Assembly (NCBI GenBank): GCA_019635275.1
Contig: JAHBZV010000001.1
Span: 62,001 to 126,000 of the forward strand
Length of the DNA stretch: 64,000 bases
From: Burkholderiaceae bacterium
GTDB taxonomy: Bacteria; Pseudomonadota; Gammaproteobacteria; Burkholderiales; Burkholderiaceae_E
Reading direction: 5' to 3'
Part shown: positions 56,648 to 64,000 of the stretch, in pieces
Layout: each line of letters begins with the position of its first letter
How positions within the stretch are numbered: the first letter of the stretch is position 1
Translations under genes and position numbers: made by a program
The notes under the pieces: model-generated
The model's database searches: none
Told to the model about the DNA's origin: nothing
What the model saw: only the letters and a program-made list of their open reading frames with translations

Positions 56648-58306
56648 ATGAGCGAATCCCCCAGGGTCGACTACCAGACCGACCCGTCGAAATACCGTCA
56701 CCTGAAGCTCGCCTTCGACGGCCCCGTCGCCACGCTGTCGATCGACATCGACGAAGACGCCGGCATCCGTCCGGGCTACAAGCTCAAGCTCAACTCGTAT
56801 GATCTGGGCGTCGACATCGAGTTGCACGACGCGCTGCAGCGCATCCGCTTCGAGCACCCCGAGGTGCGCTCGGTCGTCGTGACCAGCGGCAAGGATCGCA
56901 TCTTCTGTTCGGGTGCGAACATCTTCATGCTGGGGCTGTCGAGCCACGCGTGGAAAGTGAACTTCTGCAAGTTCACCAACGAGACGCGCAACGGCATCGA
57001 GGACTCCAGCCGCCATTCGGGGCTGAAGTTCGTCGCCGCGCTCAATGGCGCGTGCGCCGGCGGCGGCTACGAGCTGGCGCTGGCCTGCGACGACATCGTG
57101 CTGGTCGACGACCGCTCGTCGTCGGTGTCGCTGCCCGAGGTGCCGCTGCTCGGCGTGCTGCCCGGCACCGGCGGCCTCACCCGCGTCACCGACAAGCGCA
57201 AGGTGCGCCACGATCGCGCCGACATCTTCTGCACCACCACCGAGGGCGTGCGCGGCCAGCGCGCGAAGGAGTGGCGGCTGGTCGACGAAGTGGCCAAGCC
57301 GCAGGACTTCGCCCGCGTCGTGAAGGAGCACGCGCTCGCGCTGGCCGCGAAGAGCGACCGGCCGGCGGACGCGAAAGGCGTTGCGCTGGTCCCGCTCGAG
57401 CGCACGATCGACGCCGACGGCCATCACTACCGCTACGTCGACGTGAAGGTCGACCGCGCGCGCCGCACCGCCACCTTCGTCGTGAAGGGGCCGAGCGACG
57501 CGCAACCGACGGGCATCGACGCGATCGTCGCCGCGGGCGCCGGCTGGTGGCCGCTGCAGATGGCGCGCGAGCTCGACGACGCGATCCTGTCGATGCGCAC
57601 CAACGAGCTCGACCTGGGCGTCTGGCTGATGAAGACCGAGGGCGACCTGGCCGCGGTGCAGGCCGTCGACGCCACGCTGCTCGAGCACCGCAAGCACTGG
57701 TTCGTGCGCGAGGTGATCGGCATGCTGCGTCGCACGCTCGCCCGCCTGGACGTGAGCGCGCGCACGATGTTCGCGCTGATCGAGCCGGGCTCGTGCTTCG
57801 CCGGCACGCTGGCCGAGATCGCGTTCGCCGCCGACCGCAGCTACATGCTGGTGCTGCCCGACGAGCCCGCGAAGGCGCCGCGCATCGCGCTCACCGGGAT
57901 GAACTTCGGCACCTACCCGATGGTCAACGGCCAGTCGCGGCTGGCGCGCCGGTTCTACGAGGAAGAGGCCCCGCTGGCGGCCGCGCGCGAGCAGGTCGGC
58001 AAGCCGCTCGGCGGCGAGGAGGCCGAACGACTCGGCCTGGTCACCGCCGCGCCCGACGACATCGACTGGGCCGACGAGATCCGCATCGCGATCGAGGAGC
58101 GTTCGGCGATGTCGCCCGACGCGCTCACCGGCCTCGAGGCGAACCTGCGCTTCGCCGGCAAGGAGACCATGGAAACGCGCATCTTCGGCCGGCTCACCGC
58201 CTGGCAGAACTGGATCTTCATCCGCCCGAACGCCGTCGGCGAAAAGGGCGCTCTGAAGGTCTACGGCAAGGGCGAGAAGGCCGCCTTCGACTGGAACCGC
58301 GTCTGA
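56648..58306 (+). CDS. boxC: Benzoyl-CoA-dihydrodiol lyase BoxC
   Basis: 552 residues, crotonase-superfamily enzyme of unusual size. It hydrolyses 2,3-epoxybenzoyl-CoA, cutting the ring to 3,4-dehydroadipyl-CoA semialdehyde and formate. The N-terminal crotonase core has VVTSGKDRIFCSGANIFMLGLSSHAWKVNFCKFTNETRNGIEDSSRHSG and AALNGACAGGGYELALACDDIVLV; the second half carries a further crotonase-like region (ALIEPGSCFAGTLAEIAFAADRSYML). First gene of boxCBA; GAGGAG precedes ATG 56648. Confidence 0.95.
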   Translation: MSESPRVDYQTDPSKYRHLKLAFDGPVATLSIDIDEDAGIRPGYKLKLNSYDLGVDIELHDALQRIRFEHPEVRSVVVTSGKDRIFCSGANIFMLGLSSHAWKVNFCKFTNETRNGIEDSSRHSGLKFVAALNGACAGGGYELALACDDIVLVDDRSSSVSLPEVPLLGVLPGTGGLTRVTDKRKVRHDRADIFCTTTEGVRGQRAKEWRLVDEVAKPQDFARVVKEHALALAAKSDRPADAKGVALVPLERTIDADGHHYRYVDVKVDRARRTATFVVKGPSDAQPTGIDAIVAAGAGWWPLQMARELDDAILSMRTNELDLGVWLMKTEGDLAAVQAVDATLLEHRKHWFVREVIGMLRRTLARLDVSARTMFALIEPGSCFAGTLAEIAFAADRSYMLVLPDEPAKAPRIALTGMNFGTYPMVNGQSRLARRFYEEEAPLAAAREQVGKPLGGEEAERLGLVTAAPDDIDWADEIRIAIEERSAMSPDALTGLEANLRFAGKETMETRIFGRLTAWQNWIFIRPNAVGEKGALKVYGKGEKAAFDWNRV

Positions 58307-58339
58307 GAACGTACGAATAGACACATCTGGAGCGAACTC

Positions 58340-59767
58340 ATGAGCAGCATCGACTACAGCGAGAAGATCCCCAACAACGTCAACCTGTCGGAAGACCGCA
58401 CGCTGCAGCGCGCGCTCGAGCAGTGGCAGCCGAACTACCTGCACTGGTGGCAGGACATGGGCCCCGACAACTCGACCGGCTACGACGTCTACCTGCGCAC
58501 CGCGGTCAGCGTCGACCCGAGCGGCTGGGCGCAGTTCGGCTACGTGAAGATGCCCGAGTACCGCTGGGGCATCTTCCTGAACCCCGCCGAGAAGGACCGC
58601 AAGATCCACTTCGGAGACCACCTCGGCGAGCCGGCCTGGCAGGACGTGCCGGGAGAGCACCGCGCCAACCTGCGCCGCATCATCGTCACGCAGGGCGACA
58701 CCGAGCCGGCGTCGGTCGAGCAGCAGCGCCACCTCGGCCTGACTGCGCCGAGCCTTTACGACATGCGCAACCTGTTCCAGGTCAACGTCGAGGAAGGCCG
58801 ACACCTGTGGGCGATGGTCTATCTGCTGCACCGCTACTTCGGCCGCGACGGGCGCGAGGAAGCCGAGGCGCTGCTCGAGCGCCGCTCGGGCGACCAGGAC
58901 CACCCGCGCATCCTGGCGGCGTTCAACGAGAAGACGCCCGACTGGCTGTCGTTCTTCATGTTCACCTACTTCACTGACCGCGACGGCAAGTTCCAGCTGT
59001 GCGCGCTGGCCGAGTCGGGCTTCGACCCGCTCGCCCGCACGACGAAGTTCATGCTGACCGAGGAAGCGCACCACATGTTCGTCGGCGAGTCGGGCATCTC
59101 GCGGATCATCCAGCGCACCTGCGACGCGATGAACCAGCTGAAGACCGACGACCCGGGCAAGCTGCGCGCGGCCGGCGTGATCGACCTGCCGACGATCCAG
59201 CGCTACCTGAACTTCCACTTCAGCGTCACGATCGACCTGTTCGGCGCCGACCAGTCGTCGAACGCCGCCATCTTCTACAGCTCGGGCCTGAAGGGCCGCT
59301 TCGAGGAGGGCAAGCGCACCGACGACCACCTGCTCAAGGGCGCGACCTACAAGCTGCTCGACGTCGCGGGCGGCGCGCTGGTCGAGAAGGAAGTGCCGAT
59401 GCTCAACGCGCTGAACGAAGTGCTGCGCGACGACTACATCAAGGATTCGATCGCCGGCGTGCAGCGCTGGAACAAGGTGATCGAGAAGGCCGGCATCCCG
59501 TTCCGGCTCAAGACGCCGCACAAGGCCTTCCATCGGCAGATCGGCACGCTGGCCGGCGTCAAGGTCTCGCCCGAAGGCCACGTGGTGTCCGAAGCGGAGT
59601 GGAACGCGCGCAAGAACGAGTGGCTGCCCAGCGACGACGACCGCGCCTACGTCGGCTCGTTGATGGGCCGCGTGGTCGAGCCGGGCAAGTTCGCCAACTG
59701 GATCGCGCCGCCGGCGATGGGCATCAATCGCCAGCCGGTCGATTTCGAGTACGTCCGCTTCAACTGA
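58340..59767 (+). CDS. boxB: Benzoyl-CoA 2,3-epoxidase subunit BoxB
   Basis: 475 residues, soluble di-iron oxygenase component that converts benzoyl-CoA to its 2,3-epoxide with O2 and electrons from BoxA. The carboxylate/histidine iron site is visible as [20 protein letters not shown] (about 236-255) with an earlier helix [29 protein letters not shown] terminus [34 protein letters not shown] is typical of BoxB. GGAG precedes the ATG, 33 bp after boxC. Confidence 0.96.
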   Translation: MSSIDYSEKIPNNVNLSEDRTLQRALEQWQPNYLHWWQDMGPDNSTGYDVYLRTAVSVDPSGWAQFGYVKMPEYRWGIFLNPAEKDRKIHFGDHLGEPAWQDVPGEHRANLRRIIVTQGDTEPASVEQQRHLGLTAPSLYDMRNLFQVNVEEGRHLWAMVYLLHRYFGRDGREEAEALLERRSGDQDHPRILAAFNEKTPDWLSFFMFTYFTDRDGKFQLCALAESGFDPLARTTKFMLTEEAHHMFVGESGISRIIQRTCDAMNQLKTDDPGKLRAAGVIDLPTIQRYLNFHFSVTIDLFGADQSSNAAIFYSSGLKGRFEEGKRTDDHLLKGATYKLLDVAGGALVEKEVPMLNALNEVLRDDYIKDSIAGVQRWNKVIEKAGIPFRLKTPHKAFHRQIGTLAGVKVSPEGHVVSEAEWNARKNEWLPSDDDRAYVGSLMGRVVEPGKFANWIAPPAMGINRQPVDFEYVRFN

Positions 59768-59781
59768 ACGGAGAGGCCAAC

Positions 59782-61041
59782 GTGGGCGCCGCGCCGGAAG
59801 TGCTCAAGCAGCACCTGATCGACCCGGAGATCTGCATCCGCTGCAACACCTGCGAGGAGGCGTGCCCGGTCAAGGCGATCACGCACGACTCGCGCAACTA
59901 CGTCGTCGATCCGGCGATCTGCAAGCAGTGCATGGCCTGCGTGCCGCCGTGCCCGACCGGTGCGATCGACAACTGGCGGATGGTGCTCAAGAGCGCGGCG
60001 TACCCGCTGGCGGCGCAGTTCGAGTGGGACGAGTTGCCGGCCGAGGCGCCGCTGCCCGAGGGCGTCGCGGCCGAGGCGACGGCCGTCATCGAGGCGGCGG
60101 CCGCCCCCGCCGCGGCGGCGGCCGGCGCGCAGGGCTTCGAGACGGCGGTGACGGCGACGTCGTTCGGCGCGACCGTCCCGCCGTGGTCGGCGGCGCATCC
60201 GTACACGAACCTGTACGGCCCGAAGAACCCGACGACCGCGACGGTGGTCGGCAACTACCGGGTCACCGAGCTCGGCACCGAGAGCGACACGCACCACATC
60301 GTGCTCGACTTCGGCGCGATGCCGTTCCCGGTGCTCGAGGGCCAGTCGATCGGCATCCTGCCGCCGGGCGTCGACGATCGGGGCAAGCCGCACGTCGCGC
60401 GCCAGTACTCGATCGCCAGCCCGCGCAACGGCGAGCGCCCGGGCTACAACAACCTGTCGCTGACCGTGAAGCGGGTCACCGTCGACCACGACGGCAATCC
60501 GGTGCGCGGCGTGTGCTCGAACTACGTCTGCGACCTGAAGAAGGGCGACACGGTCAAGGTGATCGGGCCGTTCGGCGCGTCGTTCCTGATGCCGAACCAC
60601 CCGCACTCGAACATCGTGATGATCTGCACCGGAACCGGCAGCGCGCCGATGCGCGCGATGACCGAATACCGGCGGCGGCTGCGCGGCAAGTTCGAGGGCG
60701 GCAGGCTGATGCTGTTCTTCGGCGCGCGCACGCAGAAGGAGCTGCCCTACTTCGGGCCGCTGATGAACCTGCCGCGCGACTTCATCGACCTGAACTTCGC
60801 CTTCTCGCGCGCCCCCGACTCGCCCAAGCGCTACGTGCAGGACGTGATGCGCGAGCGCGCGGCCGACCTGGCCGCGCTGCTGGGAGACGGCGACACGTTC
60901 GTCTACGTCTGCGGCCTGAAGAGCATGGAAGCGGGCGTGCTCGAGGCGCTTCGCGACGTCGCCACGCAGGCCGGCATGCAGTGGGAGGAGCTCGCGGGGC
61001 GCCTGAAGCGAGAGGGACGGCTGCACCTCGAGACTTACTGA
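59782..61041 (+). CDS. boxA: Benzoyl-CoA 2,3-epoxidase reductase subunit BoxA
   Basis: 419 residues from GTG 59782. Two 4Fe-4S clusters at the N terminus (Cys18, 21, 24, 28 and Cys47, 50, 53, 57), then an Ala-rich linker, then a ferredoxin-NADP reductase-like part: FAD motif [12 protein letters not shown] and NADPH motif [17 protein letters not shown], with CGLKSMEAG near the C terminus. Passes electrons from NADPH to BoxB. 14 bp after boxB. No benzoate-CoA ligase or boxR follows. Confidence 0.95.
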   Translation: MGAAPEVLKQHLIDPEICIRCNTCEEACPVKAITHDSRNYVVDPAICKQCMACVPPCPTGAIDNWRMVLKSAAYPLAAQFEWDELPAEAPLPEGVAAEATAVIEAAAAPAAAAAGAQGFETAVTATSFGATVPPWSAAHPYTNLYGPKNPTTATVVGNYRVTELGTESDTHHIVLDFGAMPFPVLEGQSIGILPPGVDDRGKPHVARQYSIASPRNGERPGYNNLSLTVKRVTVDHDGNPVRGVCSNYVCDLKKGDTVKVIGPFGASFLMPNHPHSNIVMICTGTGSAPMRAMTEYRRRLRGKFEGGRLMLFFGARTQKELPYFGPLMNLPRDFIDLNFAFSRAPDSPKRYVQDVMRERAADLAALLGDGDTFVYVCGLKSMEAGVLEALRDVATQAGMQWEELAGRLKREGRLHLETY

Positions 61042-61090
61042 GGGACCGCGGCCCGGTCGGTTACGCTGTGGGCGAACGGGAGCTTCGTCC

Positions 61091-61876
61091 ATGTGCGAAC
61101 TGTTTGCGATGTCCAGCAGCGAGCCCGCGAACGTCACGTTCTCGCTGGGCGTATTCGGCGAGCGCGGCGGCCGGCTCGGGCCGCACCGCGACGGCTGGGG
61201 GCTCGCGTTCGCCGAGCGTCGCGACTTCCGCATCGTCAAGGAGGCCGAGCCGGCCGCGTCGAGCGCGTGCATGCGCTTCGTCGAGTCCAACGAGATCCGC
61301 AGCACGATCGTGATCTCGCACCTGCGGCTCGCCACGGGGCGCCGGATCGTCTCGTACGAGAACACGCATCCGTTCGCGCGCGAGCTCTACGGTCGCACGC
61401 ACGTGCTCGCGCACAACGGCGACGTGCCGGGTGTCCTGGACGACCCGCGCTTCGAGCCGTCGTGGCACTTCCCGCTCGGCGAGACCGACTCCGAGCGGGC
61501 GTTCTGCGCGCTGATGGACCGGCTGCGCGCCGGGCTCGCGCCCGACACGGGGCAGGACCTCGCTGCCAAGCTGCCGATCGTCCGCCAATGGGCGGGCGAG
61601 CTCGCGCGGCACGGCACGGCCAATTTCCTGCTCTCGGACGGCGAGCACCTGTTCGCGCACCGCTCGACGCGACTGTTCGTCGTCGAGCGCAGCTGCCCGG
61701 CGTCGTACGAGTCGCTCGGCAGCGACTCGCTGCGGGCGTCGCTGACGACCTCGGGCGCCGCGACCCAGCGCGTCGCGCTGGTGGCGACGCAGCCGCTGAC
61801 GCTCGACGAGGCGTGGACCGAGCTCCCGGCGGGCGAAGTGGTCGTCCTCCGTCGGGGACGGCGCGTGGTCGCCTGA
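61091..61876 (+). CDS. Class II glutamine amidotransferase (YafJ-like)
   Basis: 261 residues. The nucleophile is Cys2, exposed after Met removal (MCELFAMSS); the Ntn-hydrolase core has GPHRDGWGLAF, ISHLRLATG and NTHPFARELYGRTHVLAHNGDV. The family is found alone in many bacteria and its substrate is unclear (YafJ may act on gamma-glutamyl compounds). ATG 61091 is preceded by GGGAG. Start of a new transcription unit after boxA or read-through from it. Confidence 0.88.
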   Translation: MCELFAMSSSEPANVTFSLGVFGERGGRLGPHRDGWGLAFAERRDFRIVKEAEPAASSACMRFVESNEIRSTIVISHLRLATGRRIVSYENTHPFARELYGRTHVLAHNGDVPGVLDDPRFEPSWHFPLGETDSERAFCALMDRLRAGLAPDTGQDLAAKLPIVRQWAGELARHGTANFLLSDGEHLFAHRSTRLFVVERSCPASYESLGSDSLRASLTTSGAATQRVALVATQPLTLDEAWTELPAGEVVVLRRGRRVVA

Positions 61877-61967
61877 TCCTGTCGGGCCGACAGTGCGGCG
61901 ATCGATCCGCGCGACGCCGGCGAATGTGCGCTACGCTTGCCGACTTGGTGTCTCGACGAGGAACGGC

Positions 61968-63350
61968 ATGGCCGGTGACCGACGATTGTCCGCGTGGCTC
62001 GCCGCGAGCGGGCTCGCGCGGTCCCTGCGCTGGCTGGCGATGCTGGCCGTCGCCTCGCTCGCCGCCTGCGCGCAACTCGGCTTCATGACCGACCCCCATC
62101 CCCCCGTGATCTTCGTCCATGGCAACGGCGACTCGTCGGCGTTGTGGCAGACGACGATCTGGCGCTTCGAGTCCAACGGCTGGCCGCGCAACCGGCTGGT
62201 CGCGATCGACATGCCGTATCCGTACGCGCGCGACGACGACGCGAAGCCGCAGCCCGGCCGCTCGTCGACGGCCGACCAGTTGAAGCAGCTCTCCGCCGAC
62301 GTCGATCGGGTGCTGGCGCGTACCGGCGCCAGCGAGGTGGTGCTGGTGGGCAGCTCGCGTGGCGGCTATGCGATCCGCAACTACGTGAAGAACGGCGCCG
62401 GGGCGAAGACCGTCTGGCGCGCCGTGCTCGCCGGCACGCCCAATCACGGCATCTGGACGGGCGACTACCTGCCCGGCAACGAGTTCAACGGCACGGGCCC
62501 GTTCCTCACCGCGCTCAACGCGCCGCAGGGGCCGCGCGAGCTCGAGGTCTCGCCCGGTCCGCGATGGCTCACGCTGCGCTCGGACGACAACGACAAGTAC
62601 GCGCAGCCCGACGGACGCTGGATCGGCCGGCCGGGCAAGCCCACCGGCGTGACCCCCGACGGCCCGGCGCTGCGCGGCGCGCTGAACGTCGTGCTGCCCG
62701 GCCTCGACCACCGCGAGGTCGCGTTCCATCCGCGTGCGTTCGAGCAGATCTGGCAGTTCGTCACCAACCAGCCGCCGGTCCGCCTGGCGATCGTTCCCGA
62801 GTCGGCGCCGGTGCTCGACGGTCGCATCAGCCAGCCCGGCACCAACCTGCCGATGGCCGGCGTCACCGTCGAGGTCTACGAGGTGGCGCCGCGTACCGGC
62901 GAGCGGCTCGGCCCGCCGGTGCACGTGCGCACGACCGGCGCCGACGGCCGCTGGGGCCCTCTGGCGGCGCGCTCCGATGCGCCGTACGAGTTCGTGCTCT
63001 CGGCGCCCGGCTTCGCCACCACGCACATCTACCGTTCGGCGTTCCCGCGCTCGTCGGACCTCGTGCACATGCGCCCGGTGCGCCTGTCCGACGCCGACCG
63101 CAAGGCCGGCAGCGTCGTCGTGATGACGCGCCCGCGCGGCTACTTCGACCTGCGACGCGACCGGATGAGCCTGGACGGCGCGCTGCCGCCGGGGGTGCCG
63201 CCGGGCACGGCCGGCGTGTCGGAGTCGAAGCTGCTGTTGCCGCCGGGGCCGGTTCGCACCGTCGTCGCCGAGTTCAACGGCGAGCGGATCGCGGTGCGCA
63301 GCTGGCCGGCGGGCGAGAACCACGCGGTGTTCGCCGAGCTGCACTACTAG
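61968..63350 (+). CDS. Alpha/beta hydrolase, lipoprotein (lipase/depolymerase-like)
   Basis: 460 residues. N-terminal lipoprotein signal with lipobox LAAC (Cys34). Hydrolase core: [25 protein letters not shown] with oxyanion residues, nucleophile Ser in [17 protein letters not shown] (about 129), and [20 protein letters not shown] near 260 with the likely His. The last 150 residues are a beta-rich domain ([43 protein letters not shown]). Such two-domain hydrolases occur among extracellular lipases and polyester depolymerases; substrate unknown. GAGGA precedes ATG 61968. Confidence 0.78.
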   Translation: MAGDRRLSAWLAASGLARSLRWLAMLAVASLAACAQLGFMTDPHPPVIFVHGNGDSSALWQTTIWRFESNGWPRNRLVAIDMPYPYARDDDAKPQPGRSSTADQLKQLSADVDRVLARTGASEVVLVGSSRGGYAIRNYVKNGAGAKTVWRAVLAGTPNHGIWTGDYLPGNEFNGTGPFLTALNAPQGPRELEVSPGPRWLTLRSDDNDKYAQPDGRWIGRPGKPTGVTPDGPALRGALNVVLPGLDHREVAFHPRAFEQIWQFVTNQPPVRLAIVPESAPVLDGRISQPGTNLPMAGVTVEVYEVAPRTGERLGPPVHVRTTGADGRWGPLAARSDAPYEFVLSAPGFATTHIYRSAFPRSSDLVHMRPVRLSDADRKAGSVVVMTRPRGYFDLRRDRMSLDGALPPGVPPGTAGVSESKLLLPPGPVRTVVAEFNGERIAVRSWPAGENHAVFAELHY

Positions 63351-63360
63351 GACCGCCGCC

Positions 63361-64000
63361 ATGTCCCGTTTCTGGAGCGCGATCGTCGCGGACCTGAGCC
63401 CGTACGTGCCCGGCGAGCAGCCGAAGCGCGCGGGCCTGGTCAAGCTCAACACCAACGAGAATCCGTATCCCCCGTCGCCGGCCGTGCGCGAGGCGATTCG
63501 TGCCGAACTCGGCGAGGGCGCCGAGATGCTGCGGCTTTACCCCGACCCGCAGTCGAGCGTGCTGTGCGCAACGATCGCGGCGCGCGAGGGTCTCGCGCCG
63601 GAGCAGGTGTTCGTGGGCAACGGCTCCGACGAGGTGCTTGCCTTCGCGTTCCAGGGGCTGCTCGCGCACCCGCGGCCGCTGCGCTTTCCGGACGTCACCT
63701 ACAGTTTCTATCCGACCTGGTGCCGGCTCTACGGCATCGGCTTCGAGACGGTGCCGCTCGCCGAAGGCTTCGCGCTGCGGGTCGACGACTACGCGGGCGG
63801 CGGCCCGGTGATCCTGCCGAACCCGAACGCGCCGACCGGCCGCGCGATTTCGCGCGCCGACGTGGCGCGGCTCGCGGCGGCCAATGCCGACTGGCCGGTG
63901 GTGATCGACGAGGCCTACGTGGAGTTCGGCGCCGAGAGCGCGGCGCCGCTCATCGCGTCGCACCCGAACCTGCTGGTCGTGCGCACGCTGTCGAAGTCGC
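63361..64000 (+). CDS. hisC: Histidinol-phosphate aminotransferase, 3' end cut by window edge
   Basis: First 213 residues of a class I/II aminotransferase. [66 protein letters not shown] and the PLP-region [11 protein letters not shown] are the HisC markers; the PLP lysine lies in the truncated TLSKS sequence at the edge. It transfers an amino group in histidine synthesis. ATG 63361, 11 bp after the hydrolase. Confidence 0.92.
   Translation, partial: MSRFWSAIVADLSPYVPGEQPKRAGLVKLNTNENPYPPSPAVREAIRAELGEGAEMLRLYPDPQSSVLCATIAAREGLAPEQVFVGNGSDEVLAFAFQGLLAHPRPLRFPDVTYSFYPTWCRLYGIGFETVPLAEGFALRVDDYAGGGPVILPNPNAPTGRAISRADVARLAAANADWPVVIDEAYVEFGAESAAPLIASHPNLLVVRTLSKS

Overview
The window is a compact, high-GC bacterial chromosome segment with about 57 protein genes and no rRNA, tRNA, CRISPR array, insertion sequence or phage gene that I can see. 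Gene content points to a betaproteobacterium of the order Burkholderiales: a boxD/boxCBA benzoyl-CoA oxidation locus, DUF2917 and DUF3567 proteins, the chain dprA/LysM divergent from def-fmt-htpX-rsmB-DUF4390-ntrY-ntrX-trkA, and TRAP transporters. The genus is not decided by the sequence.

Layout. 1-9.8 kb: the 3' part of an RND efflux adaptor gene, a 485-bp gene-free stretch holding a perfect 44-bp inverted repeat, an M20 amidohydrolase divergent from an acyl-CoA ligase, a dienelactone-hydrolase-like protein, a CnoX-type thioredoxin, a LysR regulator divergent from DUF2917-GNAT, a glycine-zipper lipoprotein and an HNH nuclease. 9.8-15.7 kb: a ChaC-type cyclotransferase and a 3-hydroxybenzoate/gentisate operon (MarR regulator, 3-hydroxybenzoate 6-hydroxylase, gentisate dioxygenase, fumarylpyruvate hydrolase, FAD oxidoreductase). 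15.8-30.5 kb: housekeeping genes topB, dprA, a LysM protein, def, fmt, htpX, rsmB, a DUF4390 protein, the NtrY/NtrX two-component pair and trkA. 30.5-35.1 kb: an amidase plus three-part TRAP transporter cassette on the opposite strand, lying between trkA and trkH. 35.3-43.1 kb: trkH, a degenerate COG0523 protein, DUF3567, rhodanese, PcaD-like lactonase, EamA and MFS exporters, an NlpC/P60 lipoprotein. 43.2-48 kb: full-length cobalamin-dependent metH and a convergent Crp/Fnr regulator. 48.1-54.1 kb: an aliB/badH-like pair (cyclohexanecarboxyl-CoA oxidation) divergent from a branched-chain 2-oxoacid dehydrogenase operon (E1 alpha, E1 beta, E2, no E3). 54.1-61 kb: a secreted protein, dodecin, boxD and the divergent boxCBA operon. 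61-64 kb: class II glutamine amidotransferase, lipoprotein hydrolase, and the start of hisC.

Metabolic theme. Three ring or ring-derived acid routes are represented: 3-hydroxybenzoate via gentisate, benzoyl-CoA via epoxidation (box), and alicyclic cyclohexanecarboxyl-CoA oxidation. None is complete here: maleylpyruvate isomerase, benzoate-CoA ligase, BoxR, BadK/BadI and the E3 subunit are missing from the window. The boxD/boxC intergenic region carries a TGCA-N6-TGCA site, the form I recall for BoxR/BzdR operators, abutting a sigma70-like promoter whose -35 also reads as an FNR-type half-site pair.

The most unusual structures are the 44-bp inverted repeat enclosing three GAA-loop hairpins, an NtrX without its sigma54-activation domain, the amidase-TRAP insertion splitting trkA from trkH, the G-motif-poor COG0523 protein, and a scatter of perfect 12-21-bp tandem duplications. 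I found no clear evidence of a wholly new multi-gene system.
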